Below are positions 37,689 to 47,243 of a DNA stretch of 64,000 bases, one piece after another. The translations under genes and the position numbers were made by a program. Position 1 is the first letter of the stretch; every line of letters starts with the position of its first letter. Below the pieces are notes generated by a model that worked only from the letters and a program-made list of their open reading frames with translations, searched no databases and was not told the origin of the DNA. Source of the DNA: Chloroflexi bacterium B3_Chlor (lineage in GTDB: Bacteria > Chloroflexota > Anaerolineae > UBA7937 > B3-Chlor); contig NJBK01000001.1 of the NCBI GenBank assembly GCA_005223035.1, positions 62,001 through 126,000 on the forward strand, written 5' to 3'.

Positions 37689-38225
37689 ATGGAGGCCTTG
37701 AGGAAGGTGAAGAAGACGTTGTTTGGAGCTTTCATCCTCGTCGGGATGTTGGCGACCGCCTGTAGTCCGCCGGAGGTACCTACTGTGCCAGCAGGCATTC
37801 CCTCGCCTCGACCCAGGGGAACTGACACTCCCACGCCAGCCAGCGACGAAGAAGCCATTATGCAACTGATGAATGCAGAAGCGGAGGGTGTTGTTTCGCA
37901 GGACATTGACCGTTTGATGGAGATCTGGGATCAGGATGGGGTAGTGACGGACGCCAATCACACGCCGGACAACCCAGCCGACGACCGCGGATGGCCTGGG
38001 ATAGTTGCCATTCGGGAAAGGTACGTCAACGAGATCTTTCCCTCCGCTCCGAGCTCTGTAACCCACCCTGATGTCGAACTGACTATCGAGGGCAATTCGG
38101 CCACTGCAATCAGTACCAGCACGATAGGTATAGATCACGCCCCGGGCGGTGACCGGTGGACTTTCGCCAGGAGGGATGGTCGCTGGCTGATCACCAGCTT
38201 GACCTTCAATCTTGAAGCCCGGTAG
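37689..38225 (+). CDS. lipoprotein with NTF2/SnoaL-like fold (predicted)
   Basis: Lipobox LATAC; DEEAIMQLMNAEAEGVVSQDIDRLMEIWDQDGVV...AIRERYVNEIF. Confidence 0.65.
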   Translation: MEALRKVKKTLFGAFILVGMLATACSPPEVPTVPAGIPSPRPRGTDTPTPASDEEAIMQLMNAEAEGVVSQDIDRLMEIWDQDGVVTDANHTPDNPADDRGWPGIVAIRERYVNEIFPSAPSSVTHPDVELTIEGNSATAISTSTIGIDHAPGGDRWTFARRDGRWLITSLTFNLEAR

Positions 38226-38228
38226 GTC

Positions 38229-40058
38229 TTGGGACTGCTTCATCTTAGGGGTCGTGAGACTCAGATGGCGGTGGGGAGCAACATGGTTCCCGACCGCCTT
38301 TTTGCCACAAACTTAGTTCAAGCGGAAGGGAGGCGCCCTGTGGACAAGTTGGACAAGCTCATTAGAGTGGCCCGTGGAGAAGAACAGGCTGACCTGCTGT
38401 TGAAGAACGCTCGCCTGGTAAACGTCCTATCGGGCGAGATTCACGAAGCCGACGTTGCTGTTGCCCACACACGCGTGGCTGGTCTGGGTGACTATGAAGC
38501 CAAAGAGGTCTTGGACCTGGGCGGCGCGTACCTTTGTCCCGGCCTGATAGATGGTCACGTCCACATCGAGAGTTCCATGCTACGTCTAGCGGAGTTCGCG
38601 CGGGTGGTGGTTCCTCATGGGACCACAACCGTCATCGCCGATCCGCATGAGATAGCGAATGTCCTAGGTCTGGACGGCATCAAGTATATGATGGAGTCCA
38701 GTAAGGGCAATCCTCTGGGGGTGTACTTCATGCTACCCTCCTGTGTGCCGTCAACTGAACTGGAGACTGCCGGCTCGCAACTGATGTCATACGATCTTGC
38801 TCCGCTGCTACACGAGGAGTGGGTTGTTGGAATCGCTGAGATGATGAACTATCCGGGTGTCTTGGCAAGGAGTCCCGATGTCTTGGAGCGGATTAGCATC
38901 GCCAGCGACAAGCGGGTGGACGGTCATGCGCCCCATCTAGGCGGAAAAGACCTGAACGCCTATGTCGCCGCCGGCATATACTCCGATCATGAGAGCACTT
39001 CCTTGGAAGAGGCCAAGGAGAAGCTTCAGCGAGGGATGCATATCATGATTCGCGAAGGCAGCGTGGCCAAGAACATGGACGAGCTCTTGCCCTTAGTGTC
39101 ACCCGAGAACGCTCGTCGCTGCATGTTCGTGAGCGACGACAACGACCCAGCAGACTTGCTGGAGAACGGACACATGGATCGTGTCATAAGAAAGGCCATC
39201 GGTTTGAGGCTCGAACCCTTGCTGGCGATCCAAATGGCCACTGTCAATCCGGCTGAGTATTTCGGACTTCGCAACCTGGGGGCAATCGCCCCGGGTTATC
39301 GAGCCGACATGGTCGTCTTTGACGACTTCGAGAGCTTTGAAATCAAGAAGGTCTTTCGCGGGGGGCACCTAGTGGCCGAGGACGGGAAGATGCTGGCAAC
39401 CGTCGGTACGCGTCCTCCCGTACCCCTCAGAGGCACTGTCAATGTCGCATGGATAGAACTGGAGCATTTCCGCATCGAGGCCAGAAGCGGGCGAGCCAGG
39501 GTGATCGGCCTCACGGCGAATCAACTGGTCACGAGGCAGCTCATCGAGAAGGTCAGGACGGTAGACGGGCTGGCAGTGGCCGACGTAGAGCGGGACATCC
39601 TGAAGCTGGCTGTGATAGAAAGGCATTTGGCCTCGGGGAACGTGGGCCTGGGGTTTGTGAAGGGGTTTGGGCTGAAGCGCGGCGCCTTGGCTTCCTCAGT
39701 GGCGCATGATTCTCACAATATCATTGTCGTGGGCACGAATGATCTGGACATGATGACGGCGGCCGTACAGATTGTGAAGATGCAAGGCGGGTTGGTGGTG
39801 GCGGCCGACGGGAAAGTGCTGGCGACCCTTCCCCTGCCGATTGCTGGCCTGATGTCGGAGAAGTCAGCTGAAGGGATAAGGACCGAGATCGATGACCTCG
39901 AGCGGGCCGCAAGAGATCTCGGCTGCACAGCGCCCACCCCCTTCATGGCTATGTCCTTCCTAGCCCTGCCAGTTATCCCCAGACTGAAGTTGACGGACAA
40001 GGGGTTGGTGGATGTCAGGAAGTTTGACTTCGTGCCCTTGTTCGAGGATGGAGCATGA
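38229..40058 (+). CDS. ade: adenine deaminase, copy 1 (start may be 38283)
   Basis: GLIDGHVHIESSML, TVIADPHEIANVLG, VGIAEMMNYPGVL, SDHESTS, FVSDDNDPADLLENGHMD. Confidence 0.92.
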   Translation: MGLLHLRGRETQMAVGSNMVPDRLFATNLVQAEGRRPVDKLDKLIRVARGEEQADLLLKNARLVNVLSGEIHEADVAVAHTRVAGLGDYEAKEVLDLGGAYLCPGLIDGHVHIESSMLRLAEFARVVVPHGTTTVIADPHEIANVLGLDGIKYMMESSKGNPLGVYFMLPSCVPSTELETAGSQLMSYDLAPLLHEEWVVGIAEMMNYPGVLARSPDVLERISIASDKRVDGHAPHLGGKDLNAYVAAGIYSDHESTSLEEAKEKLQRGMHIMIREGSVAKNMDELLPLVSPENARRCMFVSDDNDPADLLENGHMDRVIRKAIGLRLEPLLAIQMATVNPAEYFGLRNLGAIAPGYRADMVVFDDFESFEIKKVFRGGHLVAEDGKMLATVGTRPPVPLRGTVNVAWIELEHFRIEARSGRARVIGLTANQLVTRQLIEKVRTVDGLAVADVERDILKLAVIERHLASGNVGLGFVKGFGLKRGALASSVAHDSHNIIVVGTNDLDMMTAAVQIVKMQGGLVVAADGKVLATLPLPIAGLMSEKSAEGIRTEIDDLERAARDLGCTAPTPFMAMSFLALPVIPRLKLTDKGLVDVRKFDFVPLFEDGA

Positions 40059-40133
40059 CCGTTCAACTGCGCGGGCGGCAGGCGGTACTTTCTGAAACAT
40101 TCAAGTTGCCTTCAATGAGAGGGGAGGCACAGC

Positions 40134-41852
40134 GTGGATAGATTGGGCAAGATCATGCAGGTGGCCCGCGGTGAGGAAGAGGCTGATCTTTTGTTGAAGA
40201 ACGCTCGCCTCGTCAACGTGCTGTCTGGCGAAATTCACGAGGCTGATGTGGCTGTCGCTGACACACGCGTTGTAGGTATGGGCGATTACGAGGCCAGCGA
40301 GGTCTTGGACCTGGGTGGTGCCTATCTTTGCCCCGGCCTGATAGATGGCCATGTCCATGTTGAGAGTTCGATGCTGCGCATTCCCGAGTTCGCCCGGGTG
40401 GTGGTGCCGCACGGGACGACGACTATCATCACCGACCCACATGGGATAGCCAATGTCCTGGGGCTGGACGGCATCAGGTACATGATGGAGTCCAGCAAGG
40501 GCAATCCACTGGGGGTCCATTTCATGTTGCCCTCCTGTGTGCCGTCGACTGACCTAGAAACCGCGGGCTCCCGTCTGATGTCTTACGATCTTGCTCCGTT
40601 GCTCCAAGAGAAGTCGGTCGTCGGAATCGCCGAGATGATGAACTATCCGGGTGTCTTGGCAAGAAGTCCAGACGTCTTGCAGCGGATTAGCATCGCCAGC
40701 GATAAGCGGGTAGACGGTCATGCACCCCGTCTAGGCGGAAAAGACCTGAACGCCTACGTCGTCGCCGGCATAGGGTCCGATCACGAGTGTACCTCCTTCG
40801 AAGAGGCCCGGGAGAAGCTTCAGCGAGGGATGTACATCATGATTCGCGAAGGCGGCGTGGCCAAGAACATGGAGGAGCTCCTGCCCCTGGTGACGCCCGA
40901 GAATGCTCGTCGCTGCATGTTTGTGAGCGACGATCCCGACCTGGCAGACCTGTTAGACAACGGACATATGGATCGCTTCGTCCGGAAGGCGATCAGGCTC
41001 GGGCTGGAGCCGATGCTCGCCATTCAGCTGGCGACCATCAATCCCGCTGAGTACTTTGGGCTGCAAGACTTGGGGGCCATCGGTCCGGGATATCGAGCTG
41101 ATATGGTGGTCTTCGATGACCTTGAGAGTTTTGAAGTCAAGAAGGTCTTTGGCGGGGGACACCTAGTAGCCGAGGATGGGAAGATGCTGGCCACGATCGG
41201 CAAGCGTCCTCCCGTACCGCTCAGAGGCACAGTCAACGTCGGGTGGATAGAACTTGAGCATTTCCGCATCAAGGCCGGAAGCGGGCGAGCCAGGGTGATC
41301 GGCCTCACGGCGAATGAAGTGGTGACAAAGCAACTCAGGGAGGAGGTCAAGACCGCAGACGGACTGGCCGTGGCCGACGCGGAGCGAGACATCCTGAAGT
41401 TGGCTGTGATAGAAAGGCATCTGGCGTCAGGGAACGTGGGCCTGGGGTTTGTGAGAGGGTTCGGCCTGAAGCGGGGCGCCTTGGCTTCCTCAGTGGCACA
41501 CGACTCTCACAACATCATTGTTGTCGGCACCAATGATCTGGACATGATGACCGCTGCGGTCCAGATTGTGAAGATACAGGGAGGTCTGGTGGCCGCAGCC
41601 GATGGCAGGGTCTTGGCGACTCTCCCTCTGCCCGTCGCAGGCTTGATGTCCGAGAAGTCGGGGCAGGAGGTAAGGGCTGAGATAGACGGTGTCCTGAAGG
41701 TGGCAAGAGATCTGGGTTGCACTCTCTCCAATCCCTTCATAGCGATGTCCTTCCTGGCGTTGCCTGTCATCCCCCGACTGAAGTTGACGGACAAGGGGCT
41801 GGTGGATGTCAAGAAGTTTGATTTCGTACCGTTGTTCGAGGATGGGGGGTGA
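40134..41852 (+). CDS. adenine deaminase paralogue, copy 2 (tandem duplicate)
   Basis: Colinear near-copy of the preceding gene; carries DPHGIANV instead of DPHEIANV. Confidence 0.88.
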   Translation: MDRLGKIMQVARGEEEADLLLKNARLVNVLSGEIHEADVAVADTRVVGMGDYEASEVLDLGGAYLCPGLIDGHVHVESSMLRIPEFARVVVPHGTTTIITDPHGIANVLGLDGIRYMMESSKGNPLGVHFMLPSCVPSTDLETAGSRLMSYDLAPLLQEKSVVGIAEMMNYPGVLARSPDVLQRISIASDKRVDGHAPRLGGKDLNAYVVAGIGSDHECTSFEEAREKLQRGMYIMIREGGVAKNMEELLPLVTPENARRCMFVSDDPDLADLLDNGHMDRFVRKAIRLGLEPMLAIQLATINPAEYFGLQDLGAIGPGYRADMVVFDDLESFEVKKVFGGGHLVAEDGKMLATIGKRPPVPLRGTVNVGWIELEHFRIKAGSGRARVIGLTANEVVTKQLREEVKTADGLAVADAERDILKLAVIERHLASGNVGLGFVRGFGLKRGALASSVAHDSHNIIVVGTNDLDMMTAAVQIVKIQGGLVAAADGRVLATLPLPVAGLMSEKSGQEVRAEIDGVLKVARDLGCTLSNPFIAMSFLALPVIPRLKLTDKGLVDVKKFDFVPLFEDGG

Positions 41853-42131
41853 CCGTTCCACCTCCAAGCTGCGATCAGGTGACCGCTGCATCGCTTGTCT
41901 ACCTTGCTGGGCTTCCCGACCTTCAACAGCCTCACATGTCTGCAGCCTACCCGGCTCCAACCAGATCCCTAGGGCAGACTCCCAAGGCCAGAGTTCCCAA
42001 GATGATGCGGGCTGAGCCCAGGTGTTGAGGAGGTAGGGTGAGTGCGAGGACGACCCTGGATGCAAGACGGCTTGTATCGCGATGCCGCATCATGGACTAG
42101 AGGCTATGCTGGAGAAAAGCCATTGGCCAAG

Positions 42132-42962
42132 CTACGGTGCTTCTAGGCCATGTTTCTCAAGAAGCTCGGTGTGTTCGAGGAGTTCCTCTGTCGATCCATC
42201 GACAACCACTTTTCCCTCATCTAGGATAACCGTACGGGGCAGCAGCTCCTTCACGAGGCGCATGTCGTGGGTGGCAACCAGTATGGTCTGCGGCAGTGCC
42301 CTCAGAAGACGGATCAGCCCTCGTCGGGCCCGGGGGTCCAAGTCTCCAGAGGGCTCGTCCAGTGCCAGGATTCCTGGTTGCATCGCCAGTACAGTTGCTA
42401 TTGCTATCCGCTTCTTCTCCCCCAGACTAAGATGGTGAGATACTCGATTCTCGAATCCCGCCATCCCTACCTGAGCCAGGGCCCATTTCACGCGTCCGCG
42501 GACTTCTTCCTCATCAAGCTTCATGTGGAGTGGCCCGAAAGCAACGTCCTCGAGAACAGTTGGGGAGAAGAGTTGGTCGTCGGGATGTTGGAACACCAAC
42601 CCCACTTGGCTGCGAATAAGTCCCAGATTGCCATCGCCCACCTCGGAGCCCATGATCTTTACCACACCTTGCCCCTTGAGTATGCCGTTCAGGTGCAGCA
42701 GCAAGGTTGATTTCCCCGCGCCGTTAGGACCTACCAGGGCAACCTTCTCTCGCTCCCGTATTGTCAGGCTGACGCCATCCAGTGCTTTCCTACCGTCCGG
42801 GTAGCTGAAGGTTAGCGCATCTACCTCGATGGCTGGTTGAGCCTCTCCTTGCGCCTGTTGGAGAGGATTGCCTGACTCAGAACCATCTCCCCTTGAGCTG
42901 TATGGCCCCTCCAACATCAGCATGCTTTCAAATCTCCATATAGATAGTGCCCAGGGCGACAA
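42132..42962 (-). CDS. cbiO: Ni/Co ECF-type transporter ATPase (CbiO/NikO family)
   Basis: VALVGPNGAGKSTLLLHLNGI, VFQHPDDQLFSPTVLEDVAFGP, HHLSLGEKKRIAIATVLAM, LALDEPSGDLDP. Confidence 0.9.
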   Translation of the reverse strand: MSPWALSIWRFESMLMLEGPYSSRGDGSESGNPLQQAQGEAQPAIEVDALTFSYPDGRKALDGVSLTIREREKVALVGPNGAGKSTLLLHLNGILKGQGVVKIMGSEVGDGNLGLIRSQVGLVFQHPDDQLFSPTVLEDVAFGPLHMKLDEEEVRGRVKWALAQVGMAGFENRVSHHLSLGEKKRIAIATVLAMQPGILALDEPSGDLDPRARRGLIRLLRALPQTILVATHDMRLVKELLPRTVILDEGKVVVDGSTEELLEHTELLEKHGLEAP

Positions 42963-43731
42963 CAGCTAGCAAGTAGGCAATGAACGTCACACTTATCATG
43001 AGATCACTCAGTCTCAATTTCTCCGCCCCCATTGTGCGGATTGTCCCGTCGAAACCCCTTGAGAGCATGGCGGAGTAGATTCGCTCGCTCCTCTCGTAGC
43101 TCCGCAGGAAAAGGGAGCCGATCATGCCGCCCAGTATCTTGGTGCGCCACAGTAGGCTTCCTCCTGCTGTGCTACGAGGACTGGCACTGCGGGCTTCCCT
43201 GGCGCGCTGCAGGCGCAGGGCCTCGTCGGCGATGATGAAGATGTAGCGATACATGAACGAGACTATAGCTACCATGACCTTTGGCAGTCTGAGCGCTCTC
43301 ATGGCAGCCACTAGATCAGGGAAACTGGTTGTGGTGGCTAGCACGGTGGCAGCAAGCACAGCGAGCCAGGATTTGGTCAGAATACTGGCGAAGGCAACCG
43401 TTCCTTGATGCGTGATCGAGACGTTCCGGGAAGCCACACTCAGGGTGGCTAGTGGTGTTCCGTCGACGGTGAAGACCAAGGTTATCGCGGCAAGCGCGAA
43501 GGGGATGGCGATCATGGATCGTCTGAAGATGAGGATTGGCGGGACGCGAGCGAGAGCAGCAATGACTGCTATGGTCCCGAGGAACAGCAGAAGGGATACC
43601 CAGACTCCGTGCGGGACGGCGGTCACGGCTACAACAAAGGCCAGTGTCAACACCAGCTTCACCCGCGGATCCAGGCGATGTACGAGGCTATTCCCTTCCT
43701 GATATTGGTCGAGAGCATGAAAATGCGTCAC
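42928..43731 (-). CDS. cbiQ: ECF transporter T component CbiQ/NikQ
   Basis: LVHRLDPRVKLVLTLAFVVAVTAVP, LRLPKVMVAIVSFMYRYIFIIADEALRLQRAREAR, RSYERSERIYSAMLSRGF. Confidence 0.88.
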   Translation of the reverse strand: MTHFHALDQYQEGNSLVHRLDPRVKLVLTLAFVVAVTAVPHGVWVSLLLFLGTIAVIAALARVPPILIFRRSMIAIPFALAAITLVFTVDGTPLATLSVASRNVSITHQGTVAFASILTKSWLAVLAATVLATTTSFPDLVAAMRALRLPKVMVAIVSFMYRYIFIIADEALRLQRAREARSASPRSTAGGSLLWRTKILGGMIGSLFLRSYERSERIYSAMLSRGFDGTIRTMGAEKLRLSDLMISVTFIAYLLAVVALGTIYMEI

Positions 43732-43811
43732 AGATGGTCCTTTGAACGCCTTGACTGATATGCCGAGATGTGCACTGTCCCAAGGGCATTTTGTTGACGT
43801 GATGCGCTTTG

Positions 43812-44117
43812 CTAGGGCTTGCCCGTCTCGCCATCAGAGCGTCTGACGCGCAGGACATAGCCCACGCCAAAACAGAGGCCGAACACGATGAGGACACCGA
43901 TCATCCCAGCCACGATGTTGGCAAGTGCTTGGCTGTGCAGGCCAGGTAGGACGTAGCCGGGAATGATCTCATAGAACGAATCCCGCGCAAGGTGCATGAA
44001 GCCCTGAGCCTCAGCCACTCTCTCGAGTCCATCAGGCAGACGTGATGCCAAAGGGGAAACGATAGTCAGTGCCAACGCGATGATCAAACTGGCTATCCAC
44101 CAAGCCCTGTTTCTCAC
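43812..44117 (-). CDS. PDGLE-domain (CbiN/NikN-like) component
   Basis: SPLASRLPDGLERVAEAQGF, C-terminal TM. Confidence 0.85.
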   Translation of the reverse strand: MRNRAWWIASLIIALALTIVSPLASRLPDGLERVAEAQGFMHLARDSFYEIIPGYVLPGLHSQALANIVAGMIGVLIVFGLCFGVGYVLRVRRSDGETGKP

Positions 44118-44894
44118 CTATTCCCCCTGCTTCGCTCTTGGTCGTGACTCTGCAAGATCCCTCCTTGTGGCGGTGATGAAAGCCATTGTGGCCACGGTAA
44201 TCAGGCCCTCTGCGATGCCGATCAGGGCATGGATGCCTCCCATGGCAGGCAGGGCGATCTCCAGCGGTGAGGAACCGGAGATACCGAGCTGCAATGCACA
44301 GGCCAAAGAGGCCACGAAGACCGAGACCCAGCTAGCCATGAAAACGCCAGCCATCTTTGTCCAAGCTCTATCCCCTATGATTCTCTGGAGCCAGATCCAT
44401 GTGGAGTAGCCCACCAGACAGGTGATCACCGCCATGTTGAGGATATTAGCTCCCAGTGCTATCAAACCGCCATCTTGAAAGAGGAGGGCCTGAATCGCTA
44501 CCACGCTGGTCATGACAAGCATGCCAGCCCAAGGACCCAGCAAGATTGCGGCTAAGGCGCCTCCAATCAGATGCCCTGACGTCCCGCCAGCGACGGGGAA
44601 GTTCAGCATCTGAGCGGCGAAGATAAACGCGCCCATGACACCCATCAGGGGTACTTGCCTTTCCCCTAGTTGCCGGTTGGTGCGCACGACGGCGTATGCC
44701 AACGCCAGAATCGACAGTGCCCAACCCATTCCTGTAGCGACAAGGGACAAGAAGCCGTCCGGGATGTGCATCAGCTTAGGCGAGAGCACGGGCACGAGCC
44801 ACGTCGCACTGACGATCATTGTTTCGGTCTCCTTACTCCTCCAATCTGCCTGTGAAGACGATTCTCCGCTGAGCCCCGCTCGTCTCTGGCACAC
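44118..44894 (-). CDS. cbiM: CbiM/NikM substrate-binding membrane protein (start uncertain, within the ORF)
   Basis: MHIPDGFLSLVATGMGW, FIFAAQMLNFPVAGGTSGHLIGGALAAILLGPWAG. Confidence 0.9.
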   Translation of the reverse strand: MCQRRAGLSGESSSQADWRSKETETMIVSATWLVPVLSPKLMHIPDGFLSLVATGMGWALSILALAYAVVRTNRQLGERQVPLMGVMGAFIFAAQMLNFPVAGGTSGHLIGGALAAILLGPWAGMLVMTSVVAIQALLFQDGGLIALGANILNMAVITCLVGYSTWIWLQRIIGDRAWTKMAGVFMASWVSVFVASLACALQLGISGSSPLEIALPAMGGIHALIGIAEGLITVATMAFITATRRDLAESRPRAKQGE

Positions 44895-44932
44895 ACTGAG
44901 GGCCCAGTTCGCAAAGGTGCCTTCTTTCGTGA

Positions 44933-45367
44933 TTATCCTCGCAGGTTGGCATTGCAGGCGTTACACATGCCGAATATGGCCAGATGCTCTATCTCGGCGT
45001 GGAAGTCGTGTTCTTGGTCTATGGCCTGCCGGAGGGGGTTCAAGAAAGAGTTGTCGACGTCCAGTATTCCGCCGCATTCCCTGCAGATCAAGTGGTGATG
45101 GAGCCCTTTGCTCAGCAACTCATACTGGGCGTGGCCGCTTCCCAGATCCGTTTCGCTCACCAAATGCAGGGCTTTCAAGAGACCGAGAGTTCGGTACACT
45201 GTTGAGATATCTAGGTAGGGGTAGGCAGCGCGAACTGCCTCATGAATCTCTTCGGCGCTGGTGTGGCCATCACCGCTGGCGATGGCGTCTAGAATCATCA
45301 TCCGCTGAGGTGTCAGTCGGTATCCAATCTGCTGCAGGGCTTCGACTATTTCGTGATGATGACTCAT
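44933..45367 (-). CDS. Fur-family metalloregulator
   Basis: GYRLTPQRMMILDAI, YPYLDISTVYRTLGLLKALHLV, HHHLICRECGGILDVD, CNACNANLRG. Confidence 0.92.
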   Translation of the reverse strand: MSHHHEIVEALQQIGYRLTPQRMMILDAIASGDGHTSAEEIHEAVRAAYPYLDISTVYRTLGLLKALHLVSETDLGSGHAQYELLSKGLHHHLICRECGGILDVDNSFLNPLRQAIDQEHDFHAEIEHLAIFGMCNACNANLRG

Positions 45368-45414
45368 GGTGCCTCCTCCACTCAAGCATACCACAAATGC
45401 TACTCGTTGTCAAG

Positions 45415-45429
45415 TGCAATTCTGTTGCA
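45415..45429. promoter_or_regulatory. TGCAA-N5-TTGCA palindrome, candidate Fur-family (Nur-like) operator
   Basis: TGCAATTCTGTTGCA, perfect 5-bp arms, 48 bp upstream of the Fur-family start. Confidence 0.5.
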
Positions 45430-45536
45430 GAAACCAGGCACTCTCAACCAGGGCGAATCTGCGCTCGTGGAAGTCTTGATCTTCACAGCGAAGGGAACTG
45501 ACAGTGACTCCAGAGGGATATCTGTGCCTGTCTCCG

Positions 45537-46325
45537 TCAGTCGCTCGCCTTCTGCTTGTCCAGTTCGGCGGCGATCAGCCGGGCTTCGCGCACCAACTGT
45601 GGGGCCATCTCGAAAACGGCCACGCCTTTCATGTCTGCCTCAACCGCTTCTGGACTGTAGGAGAGGAAGCCGAGGATGGGGAGGTCAGGGCCTTGGCTAT
45701 GGATGAACCGTCGGTCTGCTTCGTCGCGCACTCCGTTGCCTACAAGATAGAGACGAGGGATGCCGATGTCTTGCGCTAGACCCTGGATCAATTCGGCGGT
45801 CTGGAGGCTTCGACGCCCTGGCTCCACAACGATGATGAGAGCATCCACCGCCTCCGCTGTGGCGCGACCCAGGTGTTCTACACCAGCCTCCATGTCCATG
45901 ATTACCTCTTCAGAGCCACGGTCGAGGAGGAGGTGGGTCACCAAAGCCTTCAGGAGGACGCTTTCGGGGCAAATGCAACCGGCGCCTCCTTTCTTGATGG
46001 TGCCCAATTGCAGCAGTCTTATGCCATGGTACGTGGCGCTGAAGCGCTCGGGAATGTCGTCCACCCGGGGATTCATCTTGAACCACCCTCCGACGCCTCC
46101 CGGCTTAGCACCAGTACGCTCTTCAATTAGGTCATCCATCTCGGCTATAGGCGCGATTTGCGCTACAAGATCGGGGGGGAATCCAAGAGCCCAGGCCAGG
46201 TTAGGGGACGGGTCAGCATCAATAGCTATGACTGGCCTTCCTTGCTGAGCGTAGATGTGGGCCAGCAAGCTGGTCAGCGTGGTCTTTCCCACACCGCCTT
46301 TTCCAGTTACCGCGATTTTTGACAT
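45537..46325 (-). CDS. CooC/AcsF-like P-loop ATPase (CODH nickel-insertion type)
   Basis: MSKIAVTGKGGVGKTTL, AIDADPSPNLAWALG, CxC in GAGCICPES, VIMDMEAGVEHLGRAT. Confidence 0.85.
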   Translation of the reverse strand: MSKIAVTGKGGVGKTTLTSLLAHIYAQQGRPVIAIDADPSPNLAWALGFPPDLVAQIAPIAEMDDLIEERTGAKPGGVGGWFKMNPRVDDIPERFSATYHGIRLLQLGTIKKGGAGCICPESVLLKALVTHLLLDRGSEEVIMDMEAGVEHLGRATAEAVDALIIVVEPGRRSLQTAELIQGLAQDIGIPRLYLVGNGVRDEADRRFIHSQGPDLPILGFLSYSPEAVEADMKGVAVFEMAPQLVREARLIAAELDKQKASD

Positions 46326-46367
46326 ACTACCTCCTTGATGATAGGAGTTGGAACGTCCGTCGAGGTA

Positions 46368-47153
46368 CTACAGCAGTCCGTCGAGGGAATCAAAGGCGGC
46401 CTTCACTGCGCGTCGTGCAGGTGTTTCCTCCGGCAACTCAACCAAAGGTCGACCCGCGGCATCGTATTCGGATACCAGGGGGTCCAAGGGAATCAGACCT
46501 GCAAGTTGGAGCTGCTTGTCGGCAATGAACGTTTCCAGTTGGGGAGCCAACTCTGGCTTCCCTTCCTCATTTGGGGGCACCCGGTTGACAATCAGACGAA
46601 TGTGACCCACTTGAGTCTTCAACTCTTCGATCAAATGGGCCACTCTTTCCGCAGTCGCAAGGCCGCGCATCGTAGGATCAGAAACTATGAGAAGCAGATC
46701 AACGTTTTGAGTGGTGCGACGGCTGAGGTGTTCCAAGCCAGCCTCATTGTCTATGACCACGTAGTCATACGACCTGGACAGGCGATCTATACTGGCACGT
46801 AGCATGTTGTTGGCGGCACAGTAGCAGCCTGGGCCCTCGGGGCGGCCCATCGCCAGTAGATCGAACCCCTTTTCCTCAACCAGTGCCTGATAGATTCGCA
46901 GTTCGAGGTAGTCAGGCTTGCTGATACCCTGCATGAAGGTCCCAGAGCTAACTTGTTGCGAGGTCTCCTCGCGGATGTCGCCGACCGTTTCCTCAGTGGT
47001 GATTCCGAGTGTGAGGTCGAGATTTGTGCTGGGATCGGCATCTACGGCCAATACCGATCCGCGGTTATCATCAATCAGATGTTTGATTAGCAGAGCTGAC
47101 ACCATGGTCTTGCCGGTGCCTCCCTTTCCGGCGACGGCTATTATCTTGCCCAT
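46368..47153 (-). CDS. CooC-like P-loop ATPase, second copy
   Basis: IIAVAGKGGTGKTMV, AVDADPSTNLDLTLG, CxC in GPGCYCAANN, VVIDNEAGLEHLSRRT. Confidence 0.88.
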   Translation of the reverse strand: MGKIIAVAGKGGTGKTMVSALLIKHLIDDNRGSVLAVDADPSTNLDLTLGITTEETVGDIREETSQQVSSGTFMQGISKPDYLELRIYQALVEEKGFDLLAMGRPEGPGCYCAANNMLRASIDRLSRSYDYVVIDNEAGLEHLSRRTTQNVDLLLIVSDPTMRGLATAERVAHLIEELKTQVGHIRLIVNRVPPNEEGKPELAPQLETFIADKQLQLAGLIPLDPLVSEYDAAGRPLVELPEETPARRAVKAAFDSLDGLL

Positions 47154-47243
47154 CTTCTCTCCACGTCAGACTTTTCAGCTGCAAATGCAGCGAAACGCGC
47201 CAGCGCCGCATTCATCATCATGCCCAAAGAGTGGGCGTCTGGA

